Source: Methanomassiliicoccaceae archaeon UBA421 (GTDB lineage Archaea > Thermoplasmatota > Thermoplasmata > Methanomassiliicoccales > Methanomethylophilaceae). From it: a stretch of 64,000 nt of DNA. The notes under the pieces are model-generated. The model searched no databases. It was not told where the DNA came from and saw only the letters and a list, made by a program, of their open reading frames with translations. The stretch lies in NCBI GenBank assembly GCA_002498365.1, contig DAHB01000005.1, positions 355,290 through 419,289 of the forward strand, in the 5' to 3' direction. The translations under genes were made by a program, and so were the position numbers. This document shows positions 37,740 to 45,534 of this stretch, piece after piece (position 1 is the first letter of the stretch; each line of letters starts with the position of its first letter).

Positions 37740-38024
37740 ATGGACCTGCCGTACAAATCGGAGATACTGAAGCTGTTCAAGGAGGACAGGGAGATGTGGG
37801 AGTACGATGCCGTCGCGAAGCTGATGGATAAGAACCGGATTTCTTCGGACTACTGGAAGTGGAACGCCCGCTTCTGGCTCATGGAGCTCTCCGTTGCCGG
37901 TTTCCTTGTCGCGGTCGACACTGCGGAGGACGACGGAGCTCACTTCTCCAAGGGCAAAGTGCTTTCCAAGTACAAGCTGACCGAGAGGGGCCTGCAGACC
38001 ATAGAGACGATGCTGGAGGACTGA
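37740..38024 (+). CDS. 94-aa winged-helix-like protein in the methylamine operon
   Basis: Unrecognised small soluble protein. Predicted helices followed by VLSKYKLTERGLQTIETMLE give a profile like a small winged-helix domain (the LTERG turn is common in such proteins). It has a strong Shine-Dalgarno (ggaggtg, 6-nt spacing) that begins 2 bp before the permease stop. It may be a local regulator or a partner of the permease; no function can be assigned. Confidence 0.7.
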   Translation: MDLPYKSEILKLFKEDREMWEYDAVAKLMDKNRISSDYWKWNARFWLMELSVAGFLVAVDTAEDDGAHFSKGKVLSKYKLTERGLQTIETMLED

Positions 38025-38026
38025 AA

Positions 38027-38143
38027 ATGCTGGAAGAGGAATTTTTCACACTTGCCGGAGGGAACTACATATTCGTAGCCCTGGCACTGGTGCTGAGCGT
38101 GGCCTGCGTCTATCTGACCAGGACGTTCTTCAAGAAAATTTGA
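38027..38143 (+). CDS. 38-aa single-TM peptide in the methylamine operon
   Basis: Very short frame: an acidic start (MLEEEFFTLAGGN), one hydrophobic helix (YIFVALALVLSVACVYL) and a basic end (TRTFFKKI), which predicts an outside N terminus and cytoplasmic C terminus. It has a good Shine-Dalgarno (ggagg, 8 bp upstream) and starts 2 bp after the preceding stop, with mttB 22 bp later. Operon position and signals support it being real; it might be an accessory subunit of the permease. Confidence 0.65.
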   Translation: MLEEEFFTLAGGNYIFVALALVLSVACVYLTRTFFKKI

Positions 38144-38165
38144 ATTGATCTGAGAAGGAAATTAA

Positions 38166-39623
38166 ATGAGATCGAAAACAGAAATACTGTCTAAGGCCGA
38201 CATGGACAAGATCCATGCGGCGACCATAGACCTGCTGTGGGACACAGGAATCGTTGTGAACCATGTCGAAGCAAGGGAGATATTGAAAGGGGCGGGCTGC
38301 AAGGTCGACGACGAGACCGGAGTCGTGAAATTTCCCGCTGATATCGTGGAGTCCGCCATAAAGAAGGTGCCGGAATCCTTCACGATACACAGCCGTGACG
38401 GGAAACACAATGTGGAGATGGTCAGCGACGGGTCCAAGACCAACAACATGACCTTCGGCGTCGGCGTCAAGCTCACCGAGTACGTCTCCCCCGGAGAGTA
38501 CAGGACGAGAGACGGCACCCTAGAGGACCTTGCCAAGATCGCCAGGGTGACGGACGCCTGCGAGAACATAGACTTCTTCACACTGCCCATCTCCGCGATG
38601 GACTTGGTGGGGAAGGAATGCGCAAGGACGCTCTACGAGACGATGGCGATAGTCGCAAACTCTTCTAAACCGATTCTTCTGGACCCGGACCCCGAATACC
38701 TGCAGGAGTACTTCGATATCGAGTGCGCATGCTACGACGGAGATGAAAAGAGAGCGAAGAAAGAGCCCTTCTTCATCGTCGGCGGATGCCCCACCAGCCC
38801 GCTGCAGCTGGACCACCACGCCTGCGAGCTGGCCATCAACTGCGGAAAATATGGTTTCCCGATGATGTGTCTCAGCATGGCGATGGGCGCGGCCTCCGCG
38901 CCCATCTACCTCGCTGGCACGCTGGTCGTGCACAACGCCGAAGTTCTGTCGGCTATCGTAATCACGCAGCTGGCCAACCCCGGCGTGCCCACGATCTACG
39001 GAAGCTCGACCACGTCTTTTGACTTCTTCTGCGACTCCGCGCCTGTAGGGTCTCCGGAACTGGCACTTATCAGCGCCGGCGTCGCGGAACTTGCCAAGTA
39101 CTACCGCATGCCCTCGATCGTAGCAGGCACCTAGGCTGACGCCAAGGTCCCCGACGAGCAGGCGGGGCATGAGAAGACGATAACCAATCTCATCCCCACG
39201 CTGGCAGGGGCCTCCACGGTCTACGGCGCAGGAATGCTGGAGCTGGGCATGTCGCTCTCCCTCGAGCAGATGGTCATAGACAACGACATCATCGGAATGA
39301 ACAAGTACGCCGCGAAAGGAATCGACGTCAACGAGCAGACGCTGGCCGTCGATACGATAAAGAGCGTAGGTGCAGGAAACGACTTCCTGGGACTGCCGGA
39401 GACCATGATGAACGTAGGGCTCCCGTCGCACCCCCTTCTGATAGACAGGCGCATGATCGGACTCTGGGAGAAGGACGGTTCCAAGGACCTTCCCGAAGCG
39501 GCGCACGATAAAGTGCTCTACATCTTGGAGAACCACAGGCCCGAGCCTCTCAGCGAGAAGGCCACCAAGAAGATAGACGAGATAATCAAGAAAGCCGACA
39601 GGGAACACTTCAAGGAGGAGTAA
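38166..39623 (+). CDS. mttB: trimethylamine methyltransferase MttB (pyrrolysine protein)
   Basis: Transfers a methyl group from trimethylamine to the corrinoid of MttC. The frame holds one TAG at 39132-39134 (codon 323), flanked by PSIVAGT and ADAKVPDEQAG; both sides are family-like, so TAG is read as pyrrolysine and the product is 485 aa, near the usual 495. Other conserved stretches are GGCPTSPLQLDHHACELA and SVGAGNDFLG. The stop after TAG is TAA. It is second to the permease block and is followed by mttC after 2 bp. The tRNA-Pyl and pylS/BCD genes are not in the window. Confidence 0.96.
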
Positions 39624-39625
39624 AC

Positions 39626-40279
39626 ACGAACCAGAAAGATCTGAACGAGAGAGCGAAAAAGGCCGTCATGGCCTACGACCAGAAAGCATCCGCCGAAGTA
39701 GCGAAAGAAGCGATAGCCGCCAAGGCCGACCTGGTGAACCTCATCCAGGAAGGATACACCGCGGGCATACAGGAGGTCGGAGACCTGTACCAGGCGAAGA
39801 AGCTGTTCCTGCCCCACATCATGTCGGCGGCGAACGCCATGAACGTCGGGGTCAACCTTCTGACCCCCGAGCTGGAGAAGGCCGGCAAGTCCGCAGGCGA
39901 GGGGCTCGGCAAGTTCCTCATATGCACCATCGAGGGGGACATCCACTCGATAGGCAAGGACATCGTGGCCATCATGCTGAAGGTCGCCGGTTTCAACGTC
40001 GTCAACATGGGCAGGGACATCCCCGTCAAGGACATCGTCGCGGCCGTCAAGAACGACAAGCCGAAGGCCGTCGGTACGTCCGCGCTCATGACGTCCACCA
40101 TGGTCAACCAGAAGACCTTCGAGGAGCTCCTCAAGGAGGAAGGCGTCAGGGACAAGGTCATCACCAACATCGGCGGTGCGCCGACGACACAGCAGTGGTG
40201 CGAGGAGATCGGTGCCGACGTCTACTCGGAGAACGCCACCGATTGCGTCAACAAGATGGTCGCAAAGGTGAAAGGCTGA
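39626..40279 (+). CDS. mttC: trimethylamine corrinoid protein MttC, apparent ACG start
   Basis: Cobalamin-binding methyl carrier. The corrinoid-ligand His is in EGDIHSIGKD (His107), where the second Asp of the usual DxHDIGK is Ser. A Met-synthase-like cap helix bundle (about 1-90) precedes the Rossmann domain. The first in-frame ATG (39668) would remove the first helix; ACG at 39626 gives 217 aa, the normal family length, and sits 7 nt after an ideal ggagg (39614-39618). No ATG/GTG/TTG exists between. So an ACG start, or a sequence error in ATG, is likely. It lies between mttB and mtbC. Confidence 0.92.
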   Translation, partial: TNQKDLNERAKKAVMAYDQKASAEVAKEAIAAKADLVNLIQEGYTAGIQEVGDLYQAKKLFLPHIMSAANAMNVGVNLLTPELEKAGKSAGEGLGKFLICTIEGDIHSIGKDIVAIMLKVAGFNVVNMGRDIPVKDIVAAVKNDKPKAVGTSALMTSTMVNQKTFEELLKEEGVRDKVITNIGGAPTTQQWCEEIGADVYSENATDCVNKMVAKVKG

Positions 40280-40285
40280 AAACAA

Positions 40286-40304
40286 GGCCGGGCGCAGCCC
40301 GGCC
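40286..40304 (+). other. intra-operon hairpin between mttC and mtbC
   Basis: ggccgggc-gca-gcccggcc is a perfect 8-bp GC stem with a 3-nt loop, 6 bases after the mttC stop. No T-run follows (attaaaaatc), so it is unlikely to end transcription fully. It could protect the upstream mRNA or set the ratio between the two halves of the operon. Confidence 0.6.
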
Positions 40305-40331
40305 ACATTAAAAATCAAGGAGACAATAATA

Positions 40332-40976
40332 ATGACAAGTTTTGAAAACGAGAGAAAAGCCATCGCAACGGCGATGGTGGCGTACAAGGTCCCCGGCATA
40401 CAGAAGGCCGCCGCGGACGCTAAAGCCGCCGGCATGGAGGCCACGGACATAATCGAGGCCATGGGCGCCGGGATGAGCGAGGTCGGAGTGCTGTTCGAGA
40501 GGGGGAAGCTGTTCCTCCCCCACGTGCTGAGCGCGGCGAACGGGATGTCCGCGGCCGTCAAAGCACTTGAGGCGGACCTCCCGAAGGACCAGGTCGGCAC
40601 AAAGCTGGCCAAGGTCTGCATGGGGACCGTCGAGGGAGACGTGCACGACATAGGCAAATCGATCTGCTCCACGATGCTCCAGTGCGGAGGTTTCGACGTG
40701 GTCGACCTGGGAAGGGACGTCCCTTCCAAGGATTTCATCGCACAGGTAAAGGACAACGGATGCTCCATGATGGGACTGTCCGCTCTTATGACCACGACGA
40801 TGACCGTCCAGAGGGACATCATCGGCATGCTCAAGGACGCCGGCCTCAGAGACGACGTCAAAGTGATGGTCGGCGGGGCGCCGGTCACGCAGACGTGGGC
40901 CGACAAGATCGGTGCAGACTGCTACAGCGAGTCAGCCTCCGAGCAGGTGGACAGGGCCAAAGCCCTCCTGGGGTGA
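40332..40976 (+). CDS. mtbC: dimethylamine corrinoid protein MtbC
   Basis: Methyl carrier of the same family as the preceding gene, 214 aa, with the complete corrinoid motif EGDVHDIGKS (His105) and the cap-domain pattern GAGMSEVGVLFERGKLFLPH. It is assigned to dimethylamine because mtbB follows 6 bp later. The ATG has aggaga 7 nt upstream. Sequence alone does not separate MttC from MtbC, so the name rests on neighbours. Confidence 0.9.
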   Translation: MTSFENERKAIATAMVAYKVPGIQKAAADAKAAGMEATDIIEAMGAGMSEVGVLFERGKLFLPHVLSAANGMSAAVKALEADLPKDQVGTKLAKVCMGTVEGDVHDIGKSICSTMLQCGGFDVVDLGRDVPSKDFIAQVKDNGCSMMGLSALMTTTMTVQRDIIGMLKDAGLRDDVKVMVGGAPVTQTWADKIGADCYSESASEQVDRAKALLG

Positions 40977-40982
40977 ACGGAA

Positions 40983-42395
40983 ATGGCCGAATACCTCACA
41001 TACATGGGAGACGGAAAAAGGATATTCTGCACACGCGAGAAGATAATCGACGATCTGCAGGCGGGAATGGCGGAGGCGGTAGAGGTCGGAAATGTCCCGG
41101 ACCTCACCTCTGAAGAGCTGGCAATGCTCTGCGACATCGTATGCGACCGCAACAGGATAGTCAGCGTCGAGCCCGGAAACGAGGTCGTCCTTTCGAACGA
41201 CGGAGCTCAGAACAAGTTCACCGGTGACAGCGGAAGCAGCGGCTGCGGCATAGAGATGTCCGCACTGGCGGCCGCCCAGGTGCACGAGCGCGCCCTTTCG
41301 ATGGACACCTTCGAATTCGGAAGCCTCGACAACAACTACAGCGTCAAGCCGCTGAAAGCGGTCATAGCGATGCAGATGCAGAAGATGGAAGACATGCAGA
41401 ACAGCATGATCGTTCCCTTCTTCTACGGCGCCATGCCCAACATGGGCCTGTACTACGAGCCCGACGGGCCCTTCGGCAACCCGCCCGACCTTATGAGGGA
41501 GGGAAAGATAGAGGAAGCCCAGTCCGAGATGGAGAAGGCGATGGACATGATGACCAGGGACATCGAGTTCATGGGGGTCAAGATGCAGGAGGCCGGGTCC
41601 GACGGATTCAACTTCGATACGACCGCGTCCGCCGGCGACGGAGATTTCCTGTCGGTGCTCAGAGGAGTGGAGCTGCTCAAGAAGGCCCGCCCCGAGGCAC
41701 AGACCATGGTGGGAATGTCCAGCGAGAATGTCATCGGAATTCACGGGATGCTCGACTACAAGGGACAAGACGTTGCGGGAATATACCCTCACGATCAGGC
41801 AAAGCTCGCAGAGATGGCCGGTGTCGACGTCTTCGGACCGGTCACCAATACCAAGTCCGGAAAATCCCTGGCCTGGAACATGGCCTACTCGGTGGCCCTC
41901 ATCAAAGAGTGCGAGAAGAAGTCCAACCTGCCCTGCCATGTGAACATGGGAATGGGAGTCGGCGGAATACCCATGCTGGAGACCCCTCCCGCAGAGGCGG
42001 TCACCCGCTGCAGCAAAGCCATGGTCGAAGTGGCCAAGGTCGACGGAATTTAGATCGGTGTCGGCGACCCCGCCGGCATGTCGATCGCCCACATGATGGC
42101 TTCCGGACTCGGAGGCATCAGGACCTCCGGAGACCTTGTCGCCAGGATGCAGTTCGCCAGAAAGATGAAGACCCCCGCCGCGAAGGAATACGTCGCCAAG
42201 AAGCTCGGAGTGTCCGTGCTCGACCTGACCGACGTATACGTGATGAGGGACCTCCGCGAAGCGCTCGGGATCGGAGTGACCGTGGGACTCCCCGGAGCAC
42301 CCAGAGGCATCGCTGCGAAGATGAACATCGAGAAGCTCCTCGACATCGAGATCAACTGCTGCGAGATCTTCCGCAAGATGACCTCGAAGAGGTAA
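40983..42395 (+). CDS. mtbB: dimethylamine methyltransferase MtbB (pyrrolysine protein)
   Basis: Moves a methyl group from dimethylamine to MtbC. One in-frame TAG at 42051-42053 (codon 357) sits in MVEVAKVDGI-TAG-IGVGDPAGM, the known pyrrolysine context of the family, and reading continues to TAA at 42395 (470 aa including Pyl; usual is about 467). GAMPNMGLYYEPDGPFGNPP and CHVNMGMGVGGIPMLETPP are other strong family blocks. Without readthrough the C-terminal 113 residues would be lost. It is the last gene of the operon, followed by a terminator. Confidence 0.97.
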
Positions 42396-42403
42396 ACTAT
42401 TTG

Positions 42404-42430
42404 GCGGGCATCGCCCGCTTTTTTATTTTT
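42404..42430 (+). terminator. terminator of the methylamine operon
   Basis: gcgggc-atc-gcccgc forms a 6-bp GC stem (42404-42418) followed at once by ttttttattttt. It begins 8 bases after the mtbB stop. Confidence 0.8.
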
Positions 42431-42492
42431 CAATAAGGAACGTCTCAAGGGACAGACCGTAGCCGCGACCGGGAGACCGAACGCGGGCAAGG

Positions 42493-43017
42493 TCAGTGGC
42501 CGGGGTACACCACGAGGGACTCCACGTCGTATCCCTCCAGCTTCTTCCTGCCTTCGAGGCCCGCGAGCTCGATGACGAAGCATATCTTGACGACCTTCCC
42601 GCCCAGCTTCTCAATCATCTTGACCATGGCCTCGGTGGTGCCGCCGGTGGCTATCAGGTCGTCGACGATCACTACTCTCTGTCCCGGTTTGATGCAGTCC
42701 TTGTGCATCTCCAATGTAGCGGTGCCGTACTCAAGGTCATACTCCTGGGATATGGTGGCCCTCGGGAGCTTGCCCTTCTTTCTGACTATGATGAAGCCCT
42801 TCTTGAGGGCGTACGCGACCGGGGCCCCGAATATGAAGCCCCTCGACTCGGACCCCGCCACAAGGTCGAAGTCCACTCCTTCGAGCATGTCGACGATCCC
42901 GTCGACCGAAAGAGAGAACCCTTCGCTGTCCTGCAGGACGGTCGTTATGTCCCTGAACATTATTCCTTTGGTCGGAAAGTCCGGTATGGTCTGGATATAG
43001 TCTTCGACTGTCTTCAT
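42493..43017 (-). CDS. apt: adenine phosphoribosyltransferase
   Basis: Salvages adenine with PRPP to give AMP. The PRPP motif VVIVDDLIATGGT is near residue 115, and GSESRGFIFGAPVAY with KKGKLPRATIS earlier are typical of Apt. The 174-aa length is usual. Some archaeal homologues prefer hypoxanthine/guanine, but the motif set here is the bacterial-type Apt. It is convergent with the methylamine operon, separated by about 97 bp. Confidence 0.94.
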   Translation of the reverse strand: MKTVEDYIQTIPDFPTKGIMFRDITTVLQDSEGFSLSVDGIVDMLEGVDFDLVAGSESRGFIFGAPVAYALKKGFIIVRKKGKLPRATISQEYDLEYGTATLEMHKDCIKPGQRVVIVDDLIATGGTTEAMVKMIEKLGGKVVKICFVIELAGLEGRKKLEGYDVESLVVYPGH

Positions 43018-43045
43018 GTGAGCGTAATGAGAACCGGTAGTTCAG

Positions 43046-43057
43046 TATAAAAAGCCG
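43046..43057 (-). promoter_or_regulatory. TATA box of apt, possibly used both ways
   Basis: On the minus strand gctttttatact lies 29-40 bases before the apt ATG, placing the transcript start within about 10 nt of the start codon. Read on the plus strand the same block (agtataaaaagc) is also a good TATA box and would start a transcript near 43075. Confidence 0.45.
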
Positions 43058-43075
43058 ATTATCGGAAAAATCCAA

Positions 43076-43205
43076 AAGCCCCCGAGAGGGGTAAGGGCCC
43101 GGCGGAGCCGGGATTGTTGCGGTCATCAGTCGGGTCTTGCAGACTGTTCCGGCGAGGGTCAATCAGAGTAAAGCGCCATCAGGCCAGTCTTCTGCTCTTT
43201 GTTAC
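43076..43205 (+). ncRNA. candidate structured RNA
   Basis: A GC-rich stretch without a coding frame holds several hairpins in a row: cccc-gaga-gggg (43080-43091, a GNRA-type loop on the plus strand), cccggc-gga-gccggg (43098-43112), and cagtc/gactg further on. It begins about 25 bases after a plus-strand TATA-like element and stops where the DNA turns AT-rich. On the minus strand the two GC hairpins could instead be the 3' end of a transcript. No known RNA family is recognised. Confidence 0.25.
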
Positions 43206-43435
43206 CGCAGTACCATACTGAACAATCTTCGCCGCAGATCTTTGTGTTATTTCGTTTGCCGATAGCCACTTACCTCCGACATATACAACTGATTACTACT
43301 ATTTATATCAGTCGTTTAACGATTTACGTCAATAAACGAATAAAAACTACGAATTTCGTAAATAATATTATTGAATCATCAAAAAATATTCTTGCAATTA
43401 AAAATCTCACACACGGGGGGAGGTCCGCACTCGGA
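43206..43435. other. AT-rich non-coding stretch
   Basis: No gene is visible. Within it are tacgaa-t-ttcgta, a perfect 13-bp inverted repeat (43348-43360); a cgttta/taaacg pair (43313-43338); and TTGA-atca-TCAA (43371-43382), the palindrome type found upstream of the methylamine operon. The 11-mer tcagtcgttta here also occurs just upstream of the PEBP gene (near 35548). The stretch may be a promoter/operator region of an undetected transcript. Confidence 0.4.
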
Positions 43436-43465
43436 TGAAAAAAGAAGGATGCCGGCCGGGCCGGC
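43436..43465 (-). terminator. terminator of the SPFH operon
   Basis: On the minus strand, 10 bases after the SPFH gene stop, gccggcc-c-ggccggc forms a GC hairpin (43451-43465) followed by atccttcttttttc. Confidence 0.7.
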
Positions 43466-43474
43466 TAATCAGTT

Positions 43475-44590
43475 TCAGTTCAGTTGCTCGGAGCAGAACG
43501 GACAGAACTTCGGGGTTTTGGCAAGTCCCTTCAGATCCTCTCCGCAGTACGGACAGACGCTGAACTTCTTCTGCCCTCCCGCCGATGTCGGGGCGGCGGA
43601 ATAGGCGGCCTGCTGCTGTACTGCGGTCGGGCTCCCGATATCGTCCCTGGCCTGCTGCTGGGGGGACGGCTTTCCGCAGTTCCCGCAGTATTTGTAGGGA
43701 TAGTCGTTAGGCGTGCCGCAGTACGGGCAAAGGACCTTGGGGACCTGCCCGGACGGCTGCTGGGGAGCCTGCTGCTGCTGGAGCTGCTGATACATCTGGG
43801 GGAACAGGAGCATTCCCGTGCCCACGGCCGCACCTCCCTCGGAATTGCCAATGGCGTCGGCCATGCGGTCCATGACCGCGTACTTCTTGAAGGCCTCACC
43901 GTTCTTGGAGCTGAACTGCAGGTACTGGAACACCTTCTCCATGTCCTCGTCGGTCGTCCTGAGCTCCGATATCTTCAGTGCGAGCAGCTCTATGCCCCTC
44001 TGCGTGAAGTAAGGCTCGATCAGCGCCTTGGTGGAGGTGGACGCCCTCTCGAGGTTCGTGTACACGTCCATGTAGTACTGCTCGGTGAGCTGCTGGGTTA
44101 TCTGCTCGTTGATGAAGCTCTTCATGAAGGCGTTGACGTCGCCGGTGCTGTAGGCGCTCATGCCTCCCACTATCTGCGTGAAGAACACGGCGATGTCCTC
44201 CTTCTTGACGCGGAACTGGTAGTCCCCGTTCGCCATGAGGGTTATGGGCACGTCGTATTCGTGCGCCGCCTTGATCATTCCCCTGATGCCCCACCTGCCG
44301 TTGAACATCTTCAGTGAAACGTAGATGATCTGCACCTTGAAAGGGGTCTCCTTGTATCCCAGAGCGATCTGATAGAGCTTGGTGAGCCACGGGATGTTCG
44401 ATGACATGACCGAGTGCCTTCCAGGCTCCAGTACGCCGGTGAGCTGCCCGTCCCTTATGAAAAGCGCTACCGCATGCTCGGGGACGGTGACGGAGGTAAG
44501 GGTCCTCAGATCGTTGTACTCGTATGTGTAGATTATATCGTCCGGACCCTGGCTCTCCCAGTTTACCACGTTGGTCTTCTTTTCTGCCAT
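43475..44590 (-). CDS. SPFH-domain protein with C-terminal zinc ribbons
   Basis: A 371-aa protein of the YdjI/'virion core' SPFH class. The SPFH/band 7 region spans about residues 30-235 (ALFIRDGQLTGVLEPGRHSV to IGNSEGG). It is followed by a Gln/Pro linker and two CxxC zinc-ribbon pairs (CPYCG/CGNCG and, after a second Gln/Ala/Pro linker, CPYCG/CPFCS at the C terminus). No TM helix is present, so it would attach to membrane via partners or as an oligomer. ATG 44590 is preferred for its ggag site 8 nt upstream; GTG 44599 overlaps the previous stop. It is last in a five-gene operon; function unknown. Confidence 0.85.
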   Translation of the reverse strand: MAEKKTNVVNWESQGPDDIIYTYEYNDLRTLTSVTVPEHAVALFIRDGQLTGVLEPGRHSVMSSNIPWLTKLYQIALGYKETPFKVQIIYVSLKMFNGRWGIRGMIKAAHEYDVPITLMANGDYQFRVKKEDIAVFFTQIVGGMSAYSTGDVNAFMKSFINEQITQQLTEQYYMDVYTNLERASTSTKALIEPYFTQRGIELLALKISELRTTDEDMEKVFQYLQFSSKNGEAFKKYAVMDRMADAIGNSEGGAAVGTGMLLFPQMYQQLQQQQAPQQPSGQVPKVLCPYCGTPNDYPYKYCGNCGKPSPQQQARDDIGSPTAVQQQAAYSAAPTSAGGQKKFSVCPYCGEDLKGLAKTPKFCPFCSEQLN

Positions 44591-44595
44591 TGCAT

Positions 44596-45135
44596 TCACT
44601 CCTTGACCCCTTCCATGAAGCCCCTCATAACGGTCTCCCTCTGGTTGTAGTCCTCGATCATCCTGTCGACGGTCTTCTCGATCTCCCTGAGGGGGGCTTT
44701 TATGGCGTACTCTCCTGAATCAATCTTTGCCACCAGGTCTGCGACCTCCTTTCTAAGAAGAACGGTGCCGTCGACCAGTTTAGCGTCCCAGGATACGAGC
44801 ATATCCAGCTCGTCCTCCAGTATCTTGACGGAGGCGTGCCATCCGCTGTATCCGTTCACCGCCTTCTGCACGGAGATGTGGTACTTGTCCACTTTCGTGC
44901 GTATCCTCTCTGCGTCCCTCATCAGGTCCATGTCCTTTATTGCGGCCCTCTGGATGGTGGCCATGTCGTTCTTCGCGCCTTCCAGCGTGCGTGCGACCTC
45001 CTGCCTGATGGCCCTGTCCTCGTCTCTGCGGAGGTTCTTCTCTTTATATCCCCTGTATATGGGTATGTAAAGCCCGATGCGCTCCACCAGGGACGTGTTC
45101 CCCCTCATGTGGACTCCAACTTCTTCTAAAGGCAT
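44596..45135 (-). CDS. coiled-coil protein of the SPFH operon
   Basis: A 179-aa all-helical protein without TM or signal. Charged heptad-like stretches run from LRRDEDRAIRQEVARTLEGA through KILEDELDMLVSWDAKLVDG to IEKTVDRMIEDYNQRE. In length and helicity it recalls PspA/ESCRT-III-like proteins, but I see no specific PspA motif. ATG 45135 has aggaag 9 nt upstream; a TTG at 45141 is possible. It lies between the four-TM gene and the SPFH gene with overlaps or very short gaps. Confidence 0.75.
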   Translation of the reverse strand: MPLEEVGVHMRGNTSLVERIGLYIPIYRGYKEKNLRRDEDRAIRQEVARTLEGAKNDMATIQRAAIKDMDLMRDAERIRTKVDKYHISVQKAVNGYSGWHASVKILEDELDMLVSWDAKLVDGTVLLRKEVADLVAKIDSGEYAIKAPLREIEKTVDRMIEDYNQRETVMRGFMEGVKE

Positions 45136-45141
45136 CTTCAA

Positions 45142-45534
45142 TCACTTCCTGTTCTTTATTGTAATCACTATTCCGACCGCGGCAACCGTCAGCAGTATCA
45201 GGGCCACGGGTGCCAGCCAACCGAGGTCCGTGTGGAACCACATGTATCCGGCGAGGCCGATGACGAGCATCAGGGCCCCGAGCACAAGGTTATAGTCGCT
45301 GTTGCTCGGACCGAAGTTGGTCGTCCCGCCCCTCTGCATGGGGGACAGGACGGCGAAGGTCAATCCCATTATCATTAGCACGACCCAGAGGATTATGTCG
45401 ATCCCCTCGTCCATTACGCTGTAGGCCACCAGACCGATGACCACCGCGATCAGGAACATTGAGCCGATCACTGCGGACAGGGTCCTGTTGGCCAACTTGT
45501 CCTTGTTTGTCATTTCCTCTATCTCCTTTTTCAT
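45142..45534 (-). CDS. four-TM membrane protein of the SPFH operon
   Basis: A 130-aa protein with four hydrophobic helices (LSAVIGSMFLIAVVIGLVAY, ILWVVLMIMGLTFAVL, NLVLGALMLVIGLAGYMWF, LAPVALILLTVAAVGIVITI), a charged N terminus and a short basic C terminus. It is the only membrane protein of the operon and so the likely membrane anchor for the SPFH and coiled-coil partners. Its start overlaps the previous stop (ATGA). No family recognised. Confidence 0.75.
   Translation of the reverse strand: MKKEIEEMTNKDKLANRTLSAVIGSMFLIAVVIGLVAYSVMDEGIDIILWVVLMIMGLTFAVLSPMQRGGTTNFGPSNSDYNLVLGALMLVIGLAGYMWFHTDLGWLAPVALILLTVAAVGIVITIKNRK

Noticed and set aside
39132..39134. TAG as a true stop making mttB a pseudogene
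   Set aside because: Sequence after it continues the family in frame to a TAA, and the position matches the known pyrrolysine site of MttB.
42051..42053. TAG as the real end of mtbB
   Set aside because: The following 113 codons are MtbB-like, and TAG sits in the family's pyrrolysine context (VDGI-TAG-IGVGDP).
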